From Peribacillus simplex (GTDB lineage: Bacteria > Bacillota > Bacilli > Bacillales > DSM-1321), in contig NZ_CP126106.1 in assembly GCF_030123325.1 (NCBI RefSeq), forward strand, positions 5,215,001 to 5,279,000: DNA of 64,000 nt, given 5' to 3'. Shown one piece after another: positions 9,009-17,633 of the stretch. Numbering within the stretch: position 1 is the stretch's first letter; every line of letters begins with the position of its first letter. The notes beneath the pieces were generated by a model. The model saw nothing but the letters and a program-made list of their open reading frames with translations, made no database searches and was not told the DNA's origin. The translations under genes and the position numbers were made by a program.

Positions 9009-9065
9009 ATATACATTCAACATTATTAATTGCTACAAAAAATCTATTAAAAGGTGTGATTATCA

Positions 9066-10607
9066 ATGATTTCATATAAACACGAACCATTTGTTGATTT
9101 TACAAACGAGGAAAACAAAAAAGCATATCAGGAAGCACTTCAAACTGTTGAGGGCTACTTAGGGCAAGACTACCCTCTTTACATCGGGGCAGAGAAAGTG
9201 ACGACTGATGAGAAAATCGTTTCATATAACCCTGCAGATAAACAAGAGGTCATCGGCCGGGTATCGAAAGCGAACAGGGATCTTGCTGAAAAAGCCATGC
9301 AGGAAGCTGTTACCGCTTTTGAAAGCTGGAAAAAAGTGAAGCCGGAAATCCGTGCTGACGTTTTATTCAAAGCTGCTGCCATCATTCGCAGACGCAAGCA
9401 TGAATTCTCTGCGTTATTGACGAAAGAAGCGGGAAAACCTTGGAATGAGGCTGATGCGGATACAGCGGAAGCGATCGATTTCCTTGAATTCTATGCCCGT
9501 CAAATGCTGACGCTTAAAGATGGTGTGCCTGTTCAAAGCCGTCCGGGGGAATTTAACCGCTATGATTACATTCCATTAGGGGTAGGCATCATCATTTCTC
9601 CTTGGAACTTCCCATTTGCGATCATGGCAGGTACAGCTGTTGCCGCTATCGTTACTGGTAACACGATCCTTTTGAAACCAGCTTCGACTACTCCAATCGT
9701 TGCTGCAAAATTCGTTGAAGTGATGCTTGAAGCCGGCCTTCCAGCAGGTGTGTTGAATTTTGTTCCAGGAAGCGGAGCCGAAGTGGGCGACTACCTGGTT
9801 GATCATCCAAAAACACGTTTCATTTCCTTCACCGGTTCACGTGATGTAGGTCTGCGCATTTACAAACGTGCTTCTGAAGTGAACGAAGGCCAAATTTGGC
9901 TGAAGCGTGTCATTGCTGAAATGGGCGGAAAAGATACGATCGTCGTCGACAAAGAGGCAGATCTTGAATTGGCTGCTCAGTCGATCGTGAAATCTGCATT
10001 TGGCTTCTCGGGACAAAAATGTTCTGCTTGTTCCCGTGCTGTCATCGTAGAAGATGTATACGATCAAGTATTAGATCGCGCTGTTGAATTAACAAAACAA
10101 CTAACAGTTGGTAATCCTGTAGAAAATCATTTTATGGGACCAGTTATCGATCAAGCTGCTTTTGACAAAATCATGAGCTATATTGAAATCGGGAAAGAAG
10201 AAGGACGCATTCTCGCTGGAGGAGAAGGAGATAGCTCTACAGGCTACTTCGTTCAACCGACAATCGTTGCTGATGTCGATCCGCAAGCCCGCTTGATGCA
10301 AGAAGAAATCTTCGGACCAGTCGTTGCTTTCACAAAAGCGAAGGACTTTAACGAAGCTCTGGAGATTGCCAATAACACTGAATATGGTTTGACTGGGGCT
10401 GTCATTACGACAAATCGCCTTAACATGGAAAAAGCACGCGAAGAATTCCATGTGGGGAACTTGTATTTCAACCGTGGCTGTACTGGTGCAATCGTAGGTT
10501 ATCAGCCATTCGGCGGGTTCAACATGTCAGGAACTGATTCCAAAGCAGGCGGCCCGGACTACTTGCAGCTTCATATGCAAGCCAAAACAACATCCGAAAC
10601 ATTCTGA
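9066..10607 (+). CDS. putC: L-glutamate gamma-semialdehyde (P5C) dehydrogenase
   Basis: 513 residues, an NAD-dependent aldehyde dehydrogenase converting glutamate semialdehyde to glutamate. The catalytic Cys is C319 in GFSGQKCSACS and the general base is E285 in AEMGGKD; SPWNFPFAI at ~179 and FTGS at ~255 belong to the NAD-binding fold. The length equals PutC/RocA enzymes. AAAAGGTGTGATTATCA precedes the ATG. It is the second gene of the proline operon; a weak terminator at 10701-10732 may reduce read-through into putP. Confidence 0.95.
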   Translation: MISYKHEPFVDFTNEENKKAYQEALQTVEGYLGQDYPLYIGAEKVTTDEKIVSYNPADKQEVIGRVSKANRDLAEKAMQEAVTAFESWKKVKPEIRADVLFKAAAIIRRRKHEFSALLTKEAGKPWNEADADTAEAIDFLEFYARQMLTLKDGVPVQSRPGEFNRYDYIPLGVGIIISPWNFPFAIMAGTAVAAIVTGNTILLKPASTTPIVAAKFVEVMLEAGLPAGVLNFVPGSGAEVGDYLVDHPKTRFISFTGSRDVGLRIYKRASEVNEGQIWLKRVIAEMGGKDTIVVDKEADLELAAQSIVKSAFGFSGQKCSACSRAVIVEDVYDQVLDRAVELTKQLTVGNPVENHFMGPVIDQAAFDKIMSYIEIGKEEGRILAGGEGDSSTGYFVQPTIVADVDPQARLMQEEIFGPVVAFTKAKDFNEALEIANNTEYGLTGAVITTNRLNMEKAREEFHVGNLYFNRGCTGAIVGYQPFGGFNMSGTDSKAGGPDYLQLHMQAKTTSETF

Positions 10608-10700
10608 TAATGTTCGATCAAGCAATTTGAAGATGATTTGAACCCTCTATGGTTTTCGTATCTTCCATTCTGGATACGGGAACCAAAATGAGGTTAAATG

Positions 10701-10732
10701 GAGGAAGTGACAAATAGGTTGCTTCCTCTTTT
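10701..10732 (+). terminator. Weak internal terminator between putC and putP
   Basis: GAGGAAGTGAC pairs with GTTGCTTCCTC (two wobble pairs, 6-nt loop), followed by TTTTAAAA. It may act as an attenuator that sets the enzyme-to-transporter ratio. Confidence 0.55.
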
Positions 10733-10773
10733 AAAACAAAAAATTATAAATTTCAACCTGAAGGGAGTCTTTT

Positions 10774-12240
10774 ATGGATTACGCATTAATACTTTCGATC
10801 AGCATTTACATGGCTGGCATGCTTCTCATCGGTTACTTCGCTTACAAAAGAACCTCCAATTTAAATGATTACATGCTGGGCGACCGAGGTCTTGGACCTG
10901 CTGTCACTGCATTAAGCGCCGGTGCAGCGGATATGAGCGGTTGGCTTTTAATGGGTATGCCTGGTGCCATGTTCGCAACAGGTCTAAGTTCCATCTGGAT
11001 TGTAATCGGTCTCACATTAGGAGCCTATGCGAACTGGCTGTATGTTGCACCAAGATTGAGGACCTATACGGAAGTCGCCAATAACTCGATTACGATTCCC
11101 GCTTTCCTGGAAAATCGTTTTGGTGAGGGCTCACGGATCTTAAGGTTCATTTCGGCATTGGTTATTCTCGTATTCTTTACCTTTTACGTTTCTTCCGGAA
11201 TGGTGTCCGGCGGAGTCTTATTCCAAAGTACATTTGGCCTTGATTACCATACAGGTCTATGGATCCTGACAGGCGTCACCGTTGCCTATACTTTATTCGG
11301 TGGATTCCTGGCAGTAAGCTGGACAGACTTTGTTCAAGGACTGATCATGGTCGTGGCCCTGGTTCTTGTACCGATCGTCACCCTTTTCCATGTTGGCGGT
11401 TTCGGTCCATCGATCGACACGCCACGTTCCATTGATCCAGCCCTATTGAATATTTTCACAGGGACGAGCTTTTTAGGCATCATCTCATTATTTGCATGGG
11501 GCCTGGGTTACTTCGGACAGCCGCATATCATTGTCCGCTTTATGGCGATCAGTTCTGTTAAGGAAATAAAGAAAGCCCGTACTATCGGGATGAGCTGGAT
11601 GATTTTCTCCACTGTTGGTGCCATGCTGACCGGATTCATCGGAATCACTTATTATCACCAGAACGGACTCAAGTTAGCTGATCCTGAAACGATTTTCATT
11701 GAGTTAGGGGAAATACTATTCCACCCATTCATTACTGGCTTCTTGATTTCAGCCATACTGGCAGCCGTCATGAGCACGATTTCTTCGCAGCTCTTGGTCA
11801 CAGCCAGCTCTTTGACCGAGGATATATACAAAACCTTCTTCCGTCGTACCGCTTCAGATAAGGAGCTTGTCTTCCTAGGCAGACTTTCAGTACTGATCAT
11901 TTCAATCATCGCGCTTATTCTCTCTTGGGAGAAAAATGACACGATTCTTGGACTTGTCGGGTATGCTTGGGCTGGATTCGGTTCTTCATTCGGTCCATTG
12001 GTCTTACTAAGCCTCTGCTGGAAACGCATGACAACATGGGGGGCATTAGCGGGGATGGTCGTCGGTGCCGCTACTGTCATCCTCTGGTCGATGGCAGGAT
12101 TATCAGATACGCTTTATGAAATGATTCCTGGTTTTGGTGCAAGCTTGATTGCCATCATCGTGGTCAGTCTTCTTACAGCGAAACCATCAAAAGAAGTAGA
12201 AGCGGAATTCGAAGAATTCAAAAGAACATTAAAACAATAA
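10774..12240 (+). CDS. putP: Sodium/proline symporter
   Basis: 488 residues with about 13 hydrophobic segments, sodium:solute symporter family. N-terminal YFAYKRTSNLNDYMLGDRGL and AGAADMSGWLLMGMPGA match the helix 1-2 sodium site of PutP; GYFGQPHIIVRFMA and SAILAAVMSTISSQLLV are also conserved. It imports proline with Na+ to feed PutB/PutC. The ribosome site GAAGGGAGTC precedes the ATG. A strong terminator at 12253-12288 follows. Confidence 0.93.
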   Translation: MDYALILSISIYMAGMLLIGYFAYKRTSNLNDYMLGDRGLGPAVTALSAGAADMSGWLLMGMPGAMFATGLSSIWIVIGLTLGAYANWLYVAPRLRTYTEVANNSITIPAFLENRFGEGSRILRFISALVILVFFTFYVSSGMVSGGVLFQSTFGLDYHTGLWILTGVTVAYTLFGGFLAVSWTDFVQGLIMVVALVLVPIVTLFHVGGFGPSIDTPRSIDPALLNIFTGTSFLGIISLFAWGLGYFGQPHIIVRFMAISSVKEIKKARTIGMSWMIFSTVGAMLTGFIGITYYHQNGLKLADPETIFIELGEILFHPFITGFLISAILAAVMSTISSQLLVTASSLTEDIYKTFFRRTASDKELVFLGRLSVLIISIIALILSWEKNDTILGLVGYAWAGFGSSFGPLVLLSLCWKRMTTWGALAGMVVGAATVILWSMAGLSDTLYEMIPGFGASLIAIIVVSLLTAKPSKEVEAEFEEFKRTLKQ

Positions 12241-12252
12241 TAAATCCCCTAA

Positions 12253-12288
12253 AAGGAACGGTATTTTTTCATATACCGTTCCTTCTTT
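12253..12288 (+). terminator. putP terminator
   Basis: A 12-bp perfect stem AAGGAACGGTAT/ATACCGTTCCTT is followed by a short T-rich tail. It closes the putB-putC-putP unit and separates putR. Confidence 0.8.
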
Positions 12289-12373
12289 GTTCTTGCCCCT
12301 ATACACATCATTAGTTTAAAAGTATTATTAAACTAAGTTGTCATACACTTCAAAAAAATACAGGGGGCCATAT

Positions 12374-13594
12374 ATGTCATTAGAAAAAATCCTGACTCTC
12401 ACAAACATCAACGATATAACGGATATGGTCAGCACTTATTTAAAAAAACCAGTCGTCATCGAAAATGACCAATTTTTATTGCTGGCATATAGTTCATATT
12501 ATATCGAGCACTTCGACCAAGCCAATCGGCAAACCATCTTCACAAAGCATTGGCCGATTCCAATTCTGGAAAAATTCATGGATGAGGGCATTGTCGAGCA
12601 GCTTAAAACCGTGGAGCATCCATTCAGGGTGAAACAAATCGAGGAAATCGGATTAAATCAAAGAGTCGTAGTGAGCGCCGTTCACAAAGGACAGGTATTC
12701 GGATTCATTTGGGTCCAAGAAACGGAAATGATGACCGATTCCGATTTGGAATTTTTACATGAAGTTTCCCATCATATCGGCAAGCTCCTTTATCAGAAAA
12801 AACAGATAAACATGAAAAAAGATGAAGAAAAAAATGAGTTTTATCAAAAGGTCATTGACGAAGTCTATCAAACGGAAAATCAAATAAAATGGGAAGCCGC
12901 CAATATGAGTCTTCTCATTCCCGAAACTTTCCTTGTCAATGTCTTTACCATCGCTCAATCCGATGCGGAACATTTCGATGAATTAGCGGATACAGTCAGT
13001 CTATTCGCCAATGCATTGAATCATTTTACCCATGTATTCACAAACCAATTGAAGATCATCGTCTTGATTGGCAGCAACGGAAAAGGGAAGGATCTGCTTA
13101 CCGATAGCGCCAATGATTTAACGAACACCGTTCTTTCCCAATTCAATGACAAAAAGGTATTCCCGGGAATCGGAAATGAGTACTCTTCGATTCTTCAATT
13201 AAGAAAATCCTATCTCGAAGCCCTGGAAGTGATCAACGCAGCCAAGTTCATCGGTGAACCTGAACAGCTTCCCTTCCAATATAGCAAGCTTGGGATTTTC
13301 CGTTACCTCGAAATGATCTCCAACCATCATACTAAAACGAATTATATCAATATGGATTTAGAGATTCTTCAAAAGAAGGACCAGGAAAGCCAAACCAAAC
13401 TCCTTCAAACACTGGAAATATATCTGTTGAACAATTGCCGGATCAAACCTACAGCTGAACAGCTATACATTCATACCAACACATTGAAATATAGATTGAA
13501 TCAAATAACCGATCTCACCTCAATCGATTTTGATGACTTTCATTCGAGAATGCAACTTTACATCGATTTACAGCTTATTAAGCAGAGATCTTAA
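12374..13594 (+). CDS. putR: PucR-family proline-responsive activator
   Basis: 406 residues from ATG 12374, with CAGGGGGCC upstream; an in-frame codon at 12338 would add 12 residues without a ribosome site. An N-terminal sensor-like region (to ~150) is followed by a PucR C-terminal helix-turn-helix: LLNNCRIKPTAEQLYIHTNT then LKYRLNQITDLTSIDFDD near the end. Its position after putBCP is that of B. subtilis PutR, which activates put expression on proline; that role is assigned by synteny. A long hairpin at 13627-13672 ends the gene. Confidence 0.85.
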   Translation: MSLEKILTLTNINDITDMVSTYLKKPVVIENDQFLLLAYSSYYIEHFDQANRQTIFTKHWPIPILEKFMDEGIVEQLKTVEHPFRVKQIEEIGLNQRVVVSAVHKGQVFGFIWVQETEMMTDSDLEFLHEVSHHIGKLLYQKKQINMKKDEEKNEFYQKVIDEVYQTENQIKWEAANMSLLIPETFLVNVFTIAQSDAEHFDELADTVSLFANALNHFTHVFTNQLKIIVLIGSNGKGKDLLTDSANDLTNTVLSQFNDKKVFPGIGNEYSSILQLRKSYLEALEVINAAKFIGEPEQLPFQYSKLGIFRYLEMISNHHTKTNYINMDLEILQKKDQESQTKLLQTLEIYLLNNCRIKPTAEQLYIHTNTLKYRLNQITDLTSIDFDDFHSRMQLYIDLQLIKQRS

Positions 13595-13626
13595 AGCGTC
13601 CGGTTTTTGAGTTTTGGAAATTCAAT

Positions 13627-13672
13627 AAGGAGAGAAGAAATGCGGCTGTGTCTGCCGTATTCCTCTCTCCTT
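13627..13672 (+). terminator. putR terminator hairpin
   Basis: Arms 13627-13646 and 13654-13672 pair over ~18 positions with two mismatches or bulges. The T-tract is weak (TTATATATG). Confidence 0.6.
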
Positions 13673-13729
13673 ATATATGTTTCACCTATTATCTGTCTAA
13701 AGGGTAATTACGGTTTTACTAGACTCACC

Positions 13730-13840
13730 TTATATGGAAACTTTATGCGTCCCAGTAAGAACGAAATCCATGATTTCCTCTTTCGATAGTTTGCTAAGAC
13801 CAAGAGTTTCAATGGTTCTTCCACTTTGCGGAATGAAACA
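13730..13840 (-). pseudogene. Possible gene remnant (PPOX/F420-class-like fragment)
   Basis: A 36-codon open stretch without its own start reads CFIPQSGRTIETLGLSKLSK followed by EEIMDFVLTGTHKVSI and TAA. The part LSKEEIMDFVLTGT resembles the N-terminus of pyridoxamine-phosphate-oxidase-like proteins, but the remainder of such a gene is absent. The assignment is tentative. Confidence 0.3.
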
Positions 13841-13855
13841 AGAAAAGGGGCCATG

Positions 13856-13883
13856 AAAAAAACGCCAGCGATGCCGCCGGCGT
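13856..13883 (-). terminator. glpD terminator
   Basis: On the minus strand ACGCCGGC pairs with GCTGGCGT and is followed by seven T, about 20 bp after the glpD stop codon. Confidence 0.85.
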
Positions 13884-13901
13884 CATGTTAATGCATATAG
13901 G

Positions 13902-15554
13902 TCAAGATACTCTAATCGCACCCGATATTTCTTGTTCCAATTGATTGGTTCTCTCCATTTTTGTTGATTCCGTCCATCTAAAATATCCAGCCATATAATC
14001 GATCACTGCATGTTTATGCGTTTGAACTAAATCGATATCGAATAATAGCGTCCCTGTCCTGCGGAAGAAGAAATCAACTGGAGTTGCGGCCATTTCATGA
14101 TCTAGTGCGTATTTCAGCTGTACGAACAGTTTCTTTGGAAGGCCACTGCTTGCTCCTCCGTCTCCTTCGCTTTTTGCGATATCGAATATTATAGGTGCGT
14201 TGGACCCATACATGGCCAATATCTCTTCGGTTTCCTTAACTGTGAGTCCTGAGTCAACTCCCATTTGGATATGTTGCTTGATATAATCGGTGAAGTTGCT
14301 TGATCCCCCGACATCCCCTCCGGAAATCGGCATTCCTTTAGTGCTGCTGGCTGGGTAAGTTTTATTGGATTGCTGGGCAAGCTTCCCCGCCAAAAGGTCG
14401 ACCGTCGTTTTTGCCATCTTGCGATAACCGGTCAATTTCCCCCCCGCAATCGTGATAAGGCCCGAATCGGACTCCCATATTTCATCTTTCCTTGATATCT
14501 CAGAAGGATCCTTCCCTTCTTCAAGAATCAATGGCCTTACTCCAGCCCAGCTTGATTCAATATCATCATCCGTAATGTTCACTTCTGGGAACATATAATG
14601 TATCGACTTTAATAAATAGGCACGGTCTTCGGAAGTAACGGTCGGCACTGCAGGGTCACCATCATAAAAAGTGTCCGTTGTCCCTACATAGGCCTTACCG
14701 GCTCTCGGGATGGCAAAAATCATCCGGCCATCAGGCGTATCAAAATAAAGCGCCTGCTTCAACGGGAATTTCGATTGGTCGATGACCACATGAACACCCT
14801 TAGATAACTTCAGCGTTTTCCCTTTTTTCGATTGGTCTTTTTCACGAATGGAATCGACCCATGGACCTGCTGCATTAATGACTTTGTCTGCGAATATTTC
14901 ATAAGAATCACCTGAAAGTAAATCGGCAACTTGGACGCCGTTCACCTTGCCATTGTCATATAACAATTTCTCCACTTTTGTATAATTTATCGGTGTTGCA
15001 CCTTTATCGACAGCCGCCTTCATCACTTCAATCGTCAGACGTGCATCATCTGTCCGGTATTCAACATAGTAGCCTCCGCCCTTCAGTCCCTCTTTTTTAA
15101 CGAGCGGCTCCCGTTTTAGGGTTTCCTCCGCCGAAAGCATTTTCCTGCGTTCAGCTTTTTTAACCCCCGCAAGGAAATCATATACACGAAGGCCAATGGA
15201 GGTACTGAATTTCCCGAAGGTGCCGCCTTTGTGCATGGGTAACAGCATCCATTCCGGCGTGGTAACATGCGGTCCATTTTCATAAACGATTTCCCGCTCT
15301 TTACCAACCTCTGCAACCATTTTTATTTCAAATTGCTTCAAATACCTCAATCCGCCATGAACAAGTTTTGTCGAGCGGCTTGAAGTACCTGCTGCAAAGT
15401 CCTGCATTTCAACCAAAGCCACTTTCATTCCACGGGTCGTTGCATCCAGGGCAATCCCTGCACCGGTAATTCCCCCGCCAATGACAACCACATCATATTT
15501 CTCTTTTTTCAGAAGTTCGGTCGTTTCTTCCCGATATATATTTGAAAACCTCAT
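13902..15554 (-). CDS. glpD: Aerobic glycerol-3-phosphate dehydrogenase
   Basis: 550 residues. The FAD-binding GGGITGAGIALDA motif lies near residue 26, and ATRGMKVALVEMQDFAAGTSSRSTKLVHGG follows in two steps as in GlpD. I set the start at ATG 15554 (MRFSNIYREETT): AAAGGAGG lies 8 nt upstream and the length then fits B. subtilis GlpD (~555). The frame stays open upstream only because it runs into the 21-bp repeat array. The enzyme oxidises glycerol-3-phosphate to dihydroxyacetone phosphate at the membrane. Regulation: a GlpP-type leader hairpin and a promoter lie ~430-530 bp upstream, with the repeat array between them and the gene. Confidence 0.93.
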   Translation of the reverse strand: MRFSNIYREETTELLKKEKYDVVVIGGGITGAGIALDATTRGMKVALVEMQDFAAGTSSRSTKLVHGGLRYLKQFEIKMVAEVGKEREIVYENGPHVTTPEWMLLPMHKGGTFGKFSTSIGLRVYDFLAGVKKAERRKMLSAEETLKREPLVKKEGLKGGGYYVEYRTDDARLTIEVMKAAVDKGATPINYTKVEKLLYDNGKVNGVQVADLLSGDSYEIFADKVINAAGPWVDSIREKDQSKKGKTLKLSKGVHVVIDQSKFPLKQALYFDTPDGRMIFAIPRAGKAYVGTTDTFYDGDPAVPTVTSEDRAYLLKSIHYMFPEVNITDDDIESSWAGVRPLILEEGKDPSEISRKDEIWESDSGLITIAGGKLTGYRKMAKTTVDLLAGKLAQQSNKTYPASSTKGMPISGGDVGGSSNFTDYIKQHIQMGVDSGLTVKETEEILAMYGSNAPIIFDIAKSEGDGGASSGLPKKLFVQLKYALDHEMAATPVDFFFRRTGTLLFDIDLVQTHKHAVIDYMAGYFRWTESTKMERTNQLEQEISGAIRVS

Positions 15555-15586
15555 GCATGACTCCTCCTTTGGAAAATTGCATTCTA

Positions 15587-15910
15587 TTTTTTCTTGAATT
15601 CTGCGTTTACTCGTGAATTTGCTCTGTTTACTCGTGAATTCGCACGGTTTACTCGTGAATTCTGCATTTACTCGTGAATTCACACGGTTTTCTCGTGAAT
15701 TTGCTCTGTTTACTCGTGAATTCACGCGGTTTACTCGTGAATTCGAACGGTTTACTCGTGAATTCGAACGGTTTACTCGTGAATTCGAACTGTTTACTCG
15801 TGAATTCTGCGTTTACTCATGAATTCTTCACTTTTACTCGTGAATTCGCACGGTTTACTCGTGAATTTGCTCTGTTTACTCGTGAATTTGAACTGTTTAC
15901 TCGTGAGTTC
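15587..15910. repeat. Array of fifteen 21-bp repeats (core TTTACTCGTGAA) in the glpD leader
   Basis: The core TTTACTCGTGAATT recurs at 15606, 15627, 15648, 15667, 15688, 15709, 15730, 15751, 15772, 15793, 15812, 15833, 15854, 15875 and 15896; spacing is 21 bp except two of 19. A degenerate copy starts at 15587. Copies at 15688, 15812 and 15896 have single substitutions. Between cores are 7 variable bases (GCACGG, GCTCTG, GAACGG types). A 21-bp period keeps reading frames open, so long spurious ORFs with FTREF or NSRVN heptads appear on both strands. The same unit occurs in inverse orientation at 56359-56454. Confidence 0.95.
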
Positions 15911-15974
15911 GGTCATTATATTCAATTGGTTCTTTGTTCGCATAGTTTATATAGATATTAATATCCCTAATCTG

Positions 15975-16043
15975 CCATTAAAAACAAAAAGAGAGACCAC
16001 AAATGACATTATCGAATTAACGATAACGCATTCATGGTCTCTC
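15975..16043 (-). promoter_or_regulatory. glpD leader terminator, probable GlpP antitermination target
   Basis: On the minus strand GAGAGACCA (16043-16035) pairs with TGGTCTCTC (15999-15991), enclosing CATT/AATG and CGATAA/TTATCG helices around loop TTAATT. A T-rich tail (TTTTTGTTTTT) follows. B. subtilis glpD carries such a leader terminator relieved by GlpP with glycerol-3-phosphate. The equivalent function here is inferred from the hairpin, its place and the glpP gene nearby. Confidence 0.8.
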
Positions 16044-16076
16044 CTGTTCTCCGGCCGAGTTATTAACTTGATTTCA

Positions 16077-16110
16077 TTATAGCATACTCCAGCTCGTTTG
16101 AGAAAGAATA
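16077..16110 (-). promoter_or_regulatory. Extended -10 promoter upstream of the glpD leader
   Basis: On the minus strand TATGCTATAAT contains TG-N-TATAAT (-10 at 16082-16077). The -35 is poor. Transcription would start just before the glpD leader hairpin, giving glpD its own promoter downstream of glpK. Confidence 0.6.
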
Positions 16111-16121
16111 CATCTTGTTTT

Positions 16122-17612
16122 TTATTTAAATGCCATAGCGGCATGTACAGCTTTTTTCCAGCCTACATATAATTTTTCACTTTCTTGCTCTTCCATGGAT
16201 GGTTTAAAGGTTTTGTCCACCGCCCATTGCCGGGAGATTTCTTCTTGATCCTTCCAATACCCGACAGCAAGGCCAGCTAAGTATGCAGCACCCAATGCTG
16301 TGGTTTCGTTTATGGTCGGCCTCTCCACGGGCACCCGTAATAAATCGCTTTGGAATTGCATCAGGAAGTCATTCTTGACTGCCCCGCCATCCACTCTTAA
16401 GGTCTGGAGCTCGATTCCTGAATCCGCCTCCATTGCATCAAGGACATCCTTCGTTTGATATGCCAGTGATTCAAGTGTGGCACGAATGAAATGTTCTTTG
16501 GATGTGCCGCGCGTCAAACCAAAAACGGCTCCCCGCACTTCGCTGTCCCAATATGGAGTTCCAAGTCCTACAAAAGCCGGTACCACATATACTCCATCCG
16601 TACTTTCCACCCGTTTTGCATAGGTTTCGCTGTCCTTGGCATCATGAAGCATCCGCAGACCATCGCGCAGCCATTGGATTGCAGAGCCCGCTACGAATAT
16701 ACTGCCCTCCAGTGCATATTCGACCTTCCCATTCAGCCCCCAGGCAAGGGTCGTCAATAGTCCGTGTTCGGAACTGACAGCCTTGGTTCCTGTATTCATG
16801 AGCATGAAACAGCCTGTTCCATACGTATTTTTAGCCATTCCTTCATTAAAGCAGGCTTGGCCGAATAATGCTGCCTGCTGATCACCGGCAGCCCCGGCGA
16901 TCGGAATCGATTGGCCGAAGAAATGATATTCGATCGTACGTGCATATTCCTCAGAGGATGGTCTCACTTCCGGCAGCATCGACTTTGGTACAGTCAATAT
17001 CTCAAGTAACTCTTCATCCCATTTCAGTTCATGGATATTGTACATCAATGTCCGAGATGCATTGGAATAGTCCGTTACATGAGCCTTGCCTCCTGATAGC
17101 TTCCAGATCAGCCAAGTATCGATGGTACCGAATAACAGCTTGCCTTCATCCGCCTTTTGCCGTGCCCCATCCACATTATCGAGGATCCATTTCACTTTCG
17201 TTCCGGAAAAATAAGCATCTATCAACAATCCCGTTTTATCCCGGAATAGATCATTAAGTCCCTTTTCCTTCAAATCATCACAGATTTCACTTGTTTGCCT
17301 GGACTGCCATACGATCGCATTATAGACAGGGGTACCCGTTTCCTTATCCCAAACGACTGCCGTTTCACGTTGATTGGTGATCCCGATCCCGGCAATTTGC
17401 TCTGGCTTTACACCGGATTCAGATAGTACACCGGCAATGACCGCCAAGATCGAACCCCAAATCTCATTGGCGTTATGCTCGACCCAGCCTGGTTTAGGGA
17501 AATGCTGCGTGAATTCCTTTTGGGAGGAATGAACGATTTCCCCCTTTTCGTTAAATAAAATCGCCCGCGAACTCGTTGTTCCTTGATCTAATGATAAAAT
17601 GTATTTTTCCAT
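16122..17612 (-). CDS. glpK: Glycerol kinase
   Basis: 496 residues, FGGY kinase. N-terminal LSLDQGTTSSRAILF is the phosphate-binding motif; GWVEHNANEIW and ATLESLAYQT are GlpK-typical. H230 in YHFFGQSIPIAG matches the histidine phosphorylated by HPr/enzyme I in Gram-positive GlpK, so PTS control of activity is likely. It makes glycerol-3-phosphate, both substrate of GlpD and co-ligand of GlpP. glpF ends 21 bp upstream, so the two form one transcript started at the promoter near 18620. Confidence 0.96.
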   Translation of the reverse strand: MEKYILSLDQGTTSSRAILFNEKGEIVHSSQKEFTQHFPKPGWVEHNANEIWGSILAVIAGVLSESGVKPEQIAGIGITNQRETAVVWDKETGTPVYNAIVWQSRQTSEICDDLKEKGLNDLFRDKTGLLIDAYFSGTKVKWILDNVDGARQKADEGKLLFGTIDTWLIWKLSGGKAHVTDYSNASRTLMYNIHELKWDEELLEILTVPKSMLPEVRPSSEEYARTIEYHFFGQSIPIAGAAGDQQAALFGQACFNEGMAKNTYGTGCFMLMNTGTKAVSSEHGLLTTLAWGLNGKVEYALEGSIFVAGSAIQWLRDGLRMLHDAKDSETYAKRVESTDGVYVVPAFVGLGTPYWDSEVRGAVFGLTRGTSKEHFIRATLESLAYQTKDVLDAMEADSGIELQTLRVDGGAVKNDFLMQFQSDLLRVPVERPTINETTALGAAYLAGLAVGYWKDQEEISRQWAVDKTFKPSMEEQESEKLYVGWKKAVHAAMAFK

Positions 17613-17633
17613 TGTGCATGCCCCTCCTTTTAA

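Noticed and set aside
15555..15725. N-terminal extension of glpD (NSRVN repeats)
   Set aside because: It is the repeat array read in frame; the perfect ribosome site before ATG 15554 and the family length set the true start.
15606..15910. CRISPR array
   Set aside because: Repeat cores are 12-14 bp with only ~7 bp between them, spacers recur, and no cas genes are present.
15613..16082. Overlapping plus-strand ORFs of 69-95 codons (FTREF and LLVNSNG repeats)
   Set aside because: They exist only because the 21-bp repeat period is a multiple of three and free of stops; two 19-bp units break the frame and there is no ribosome site.
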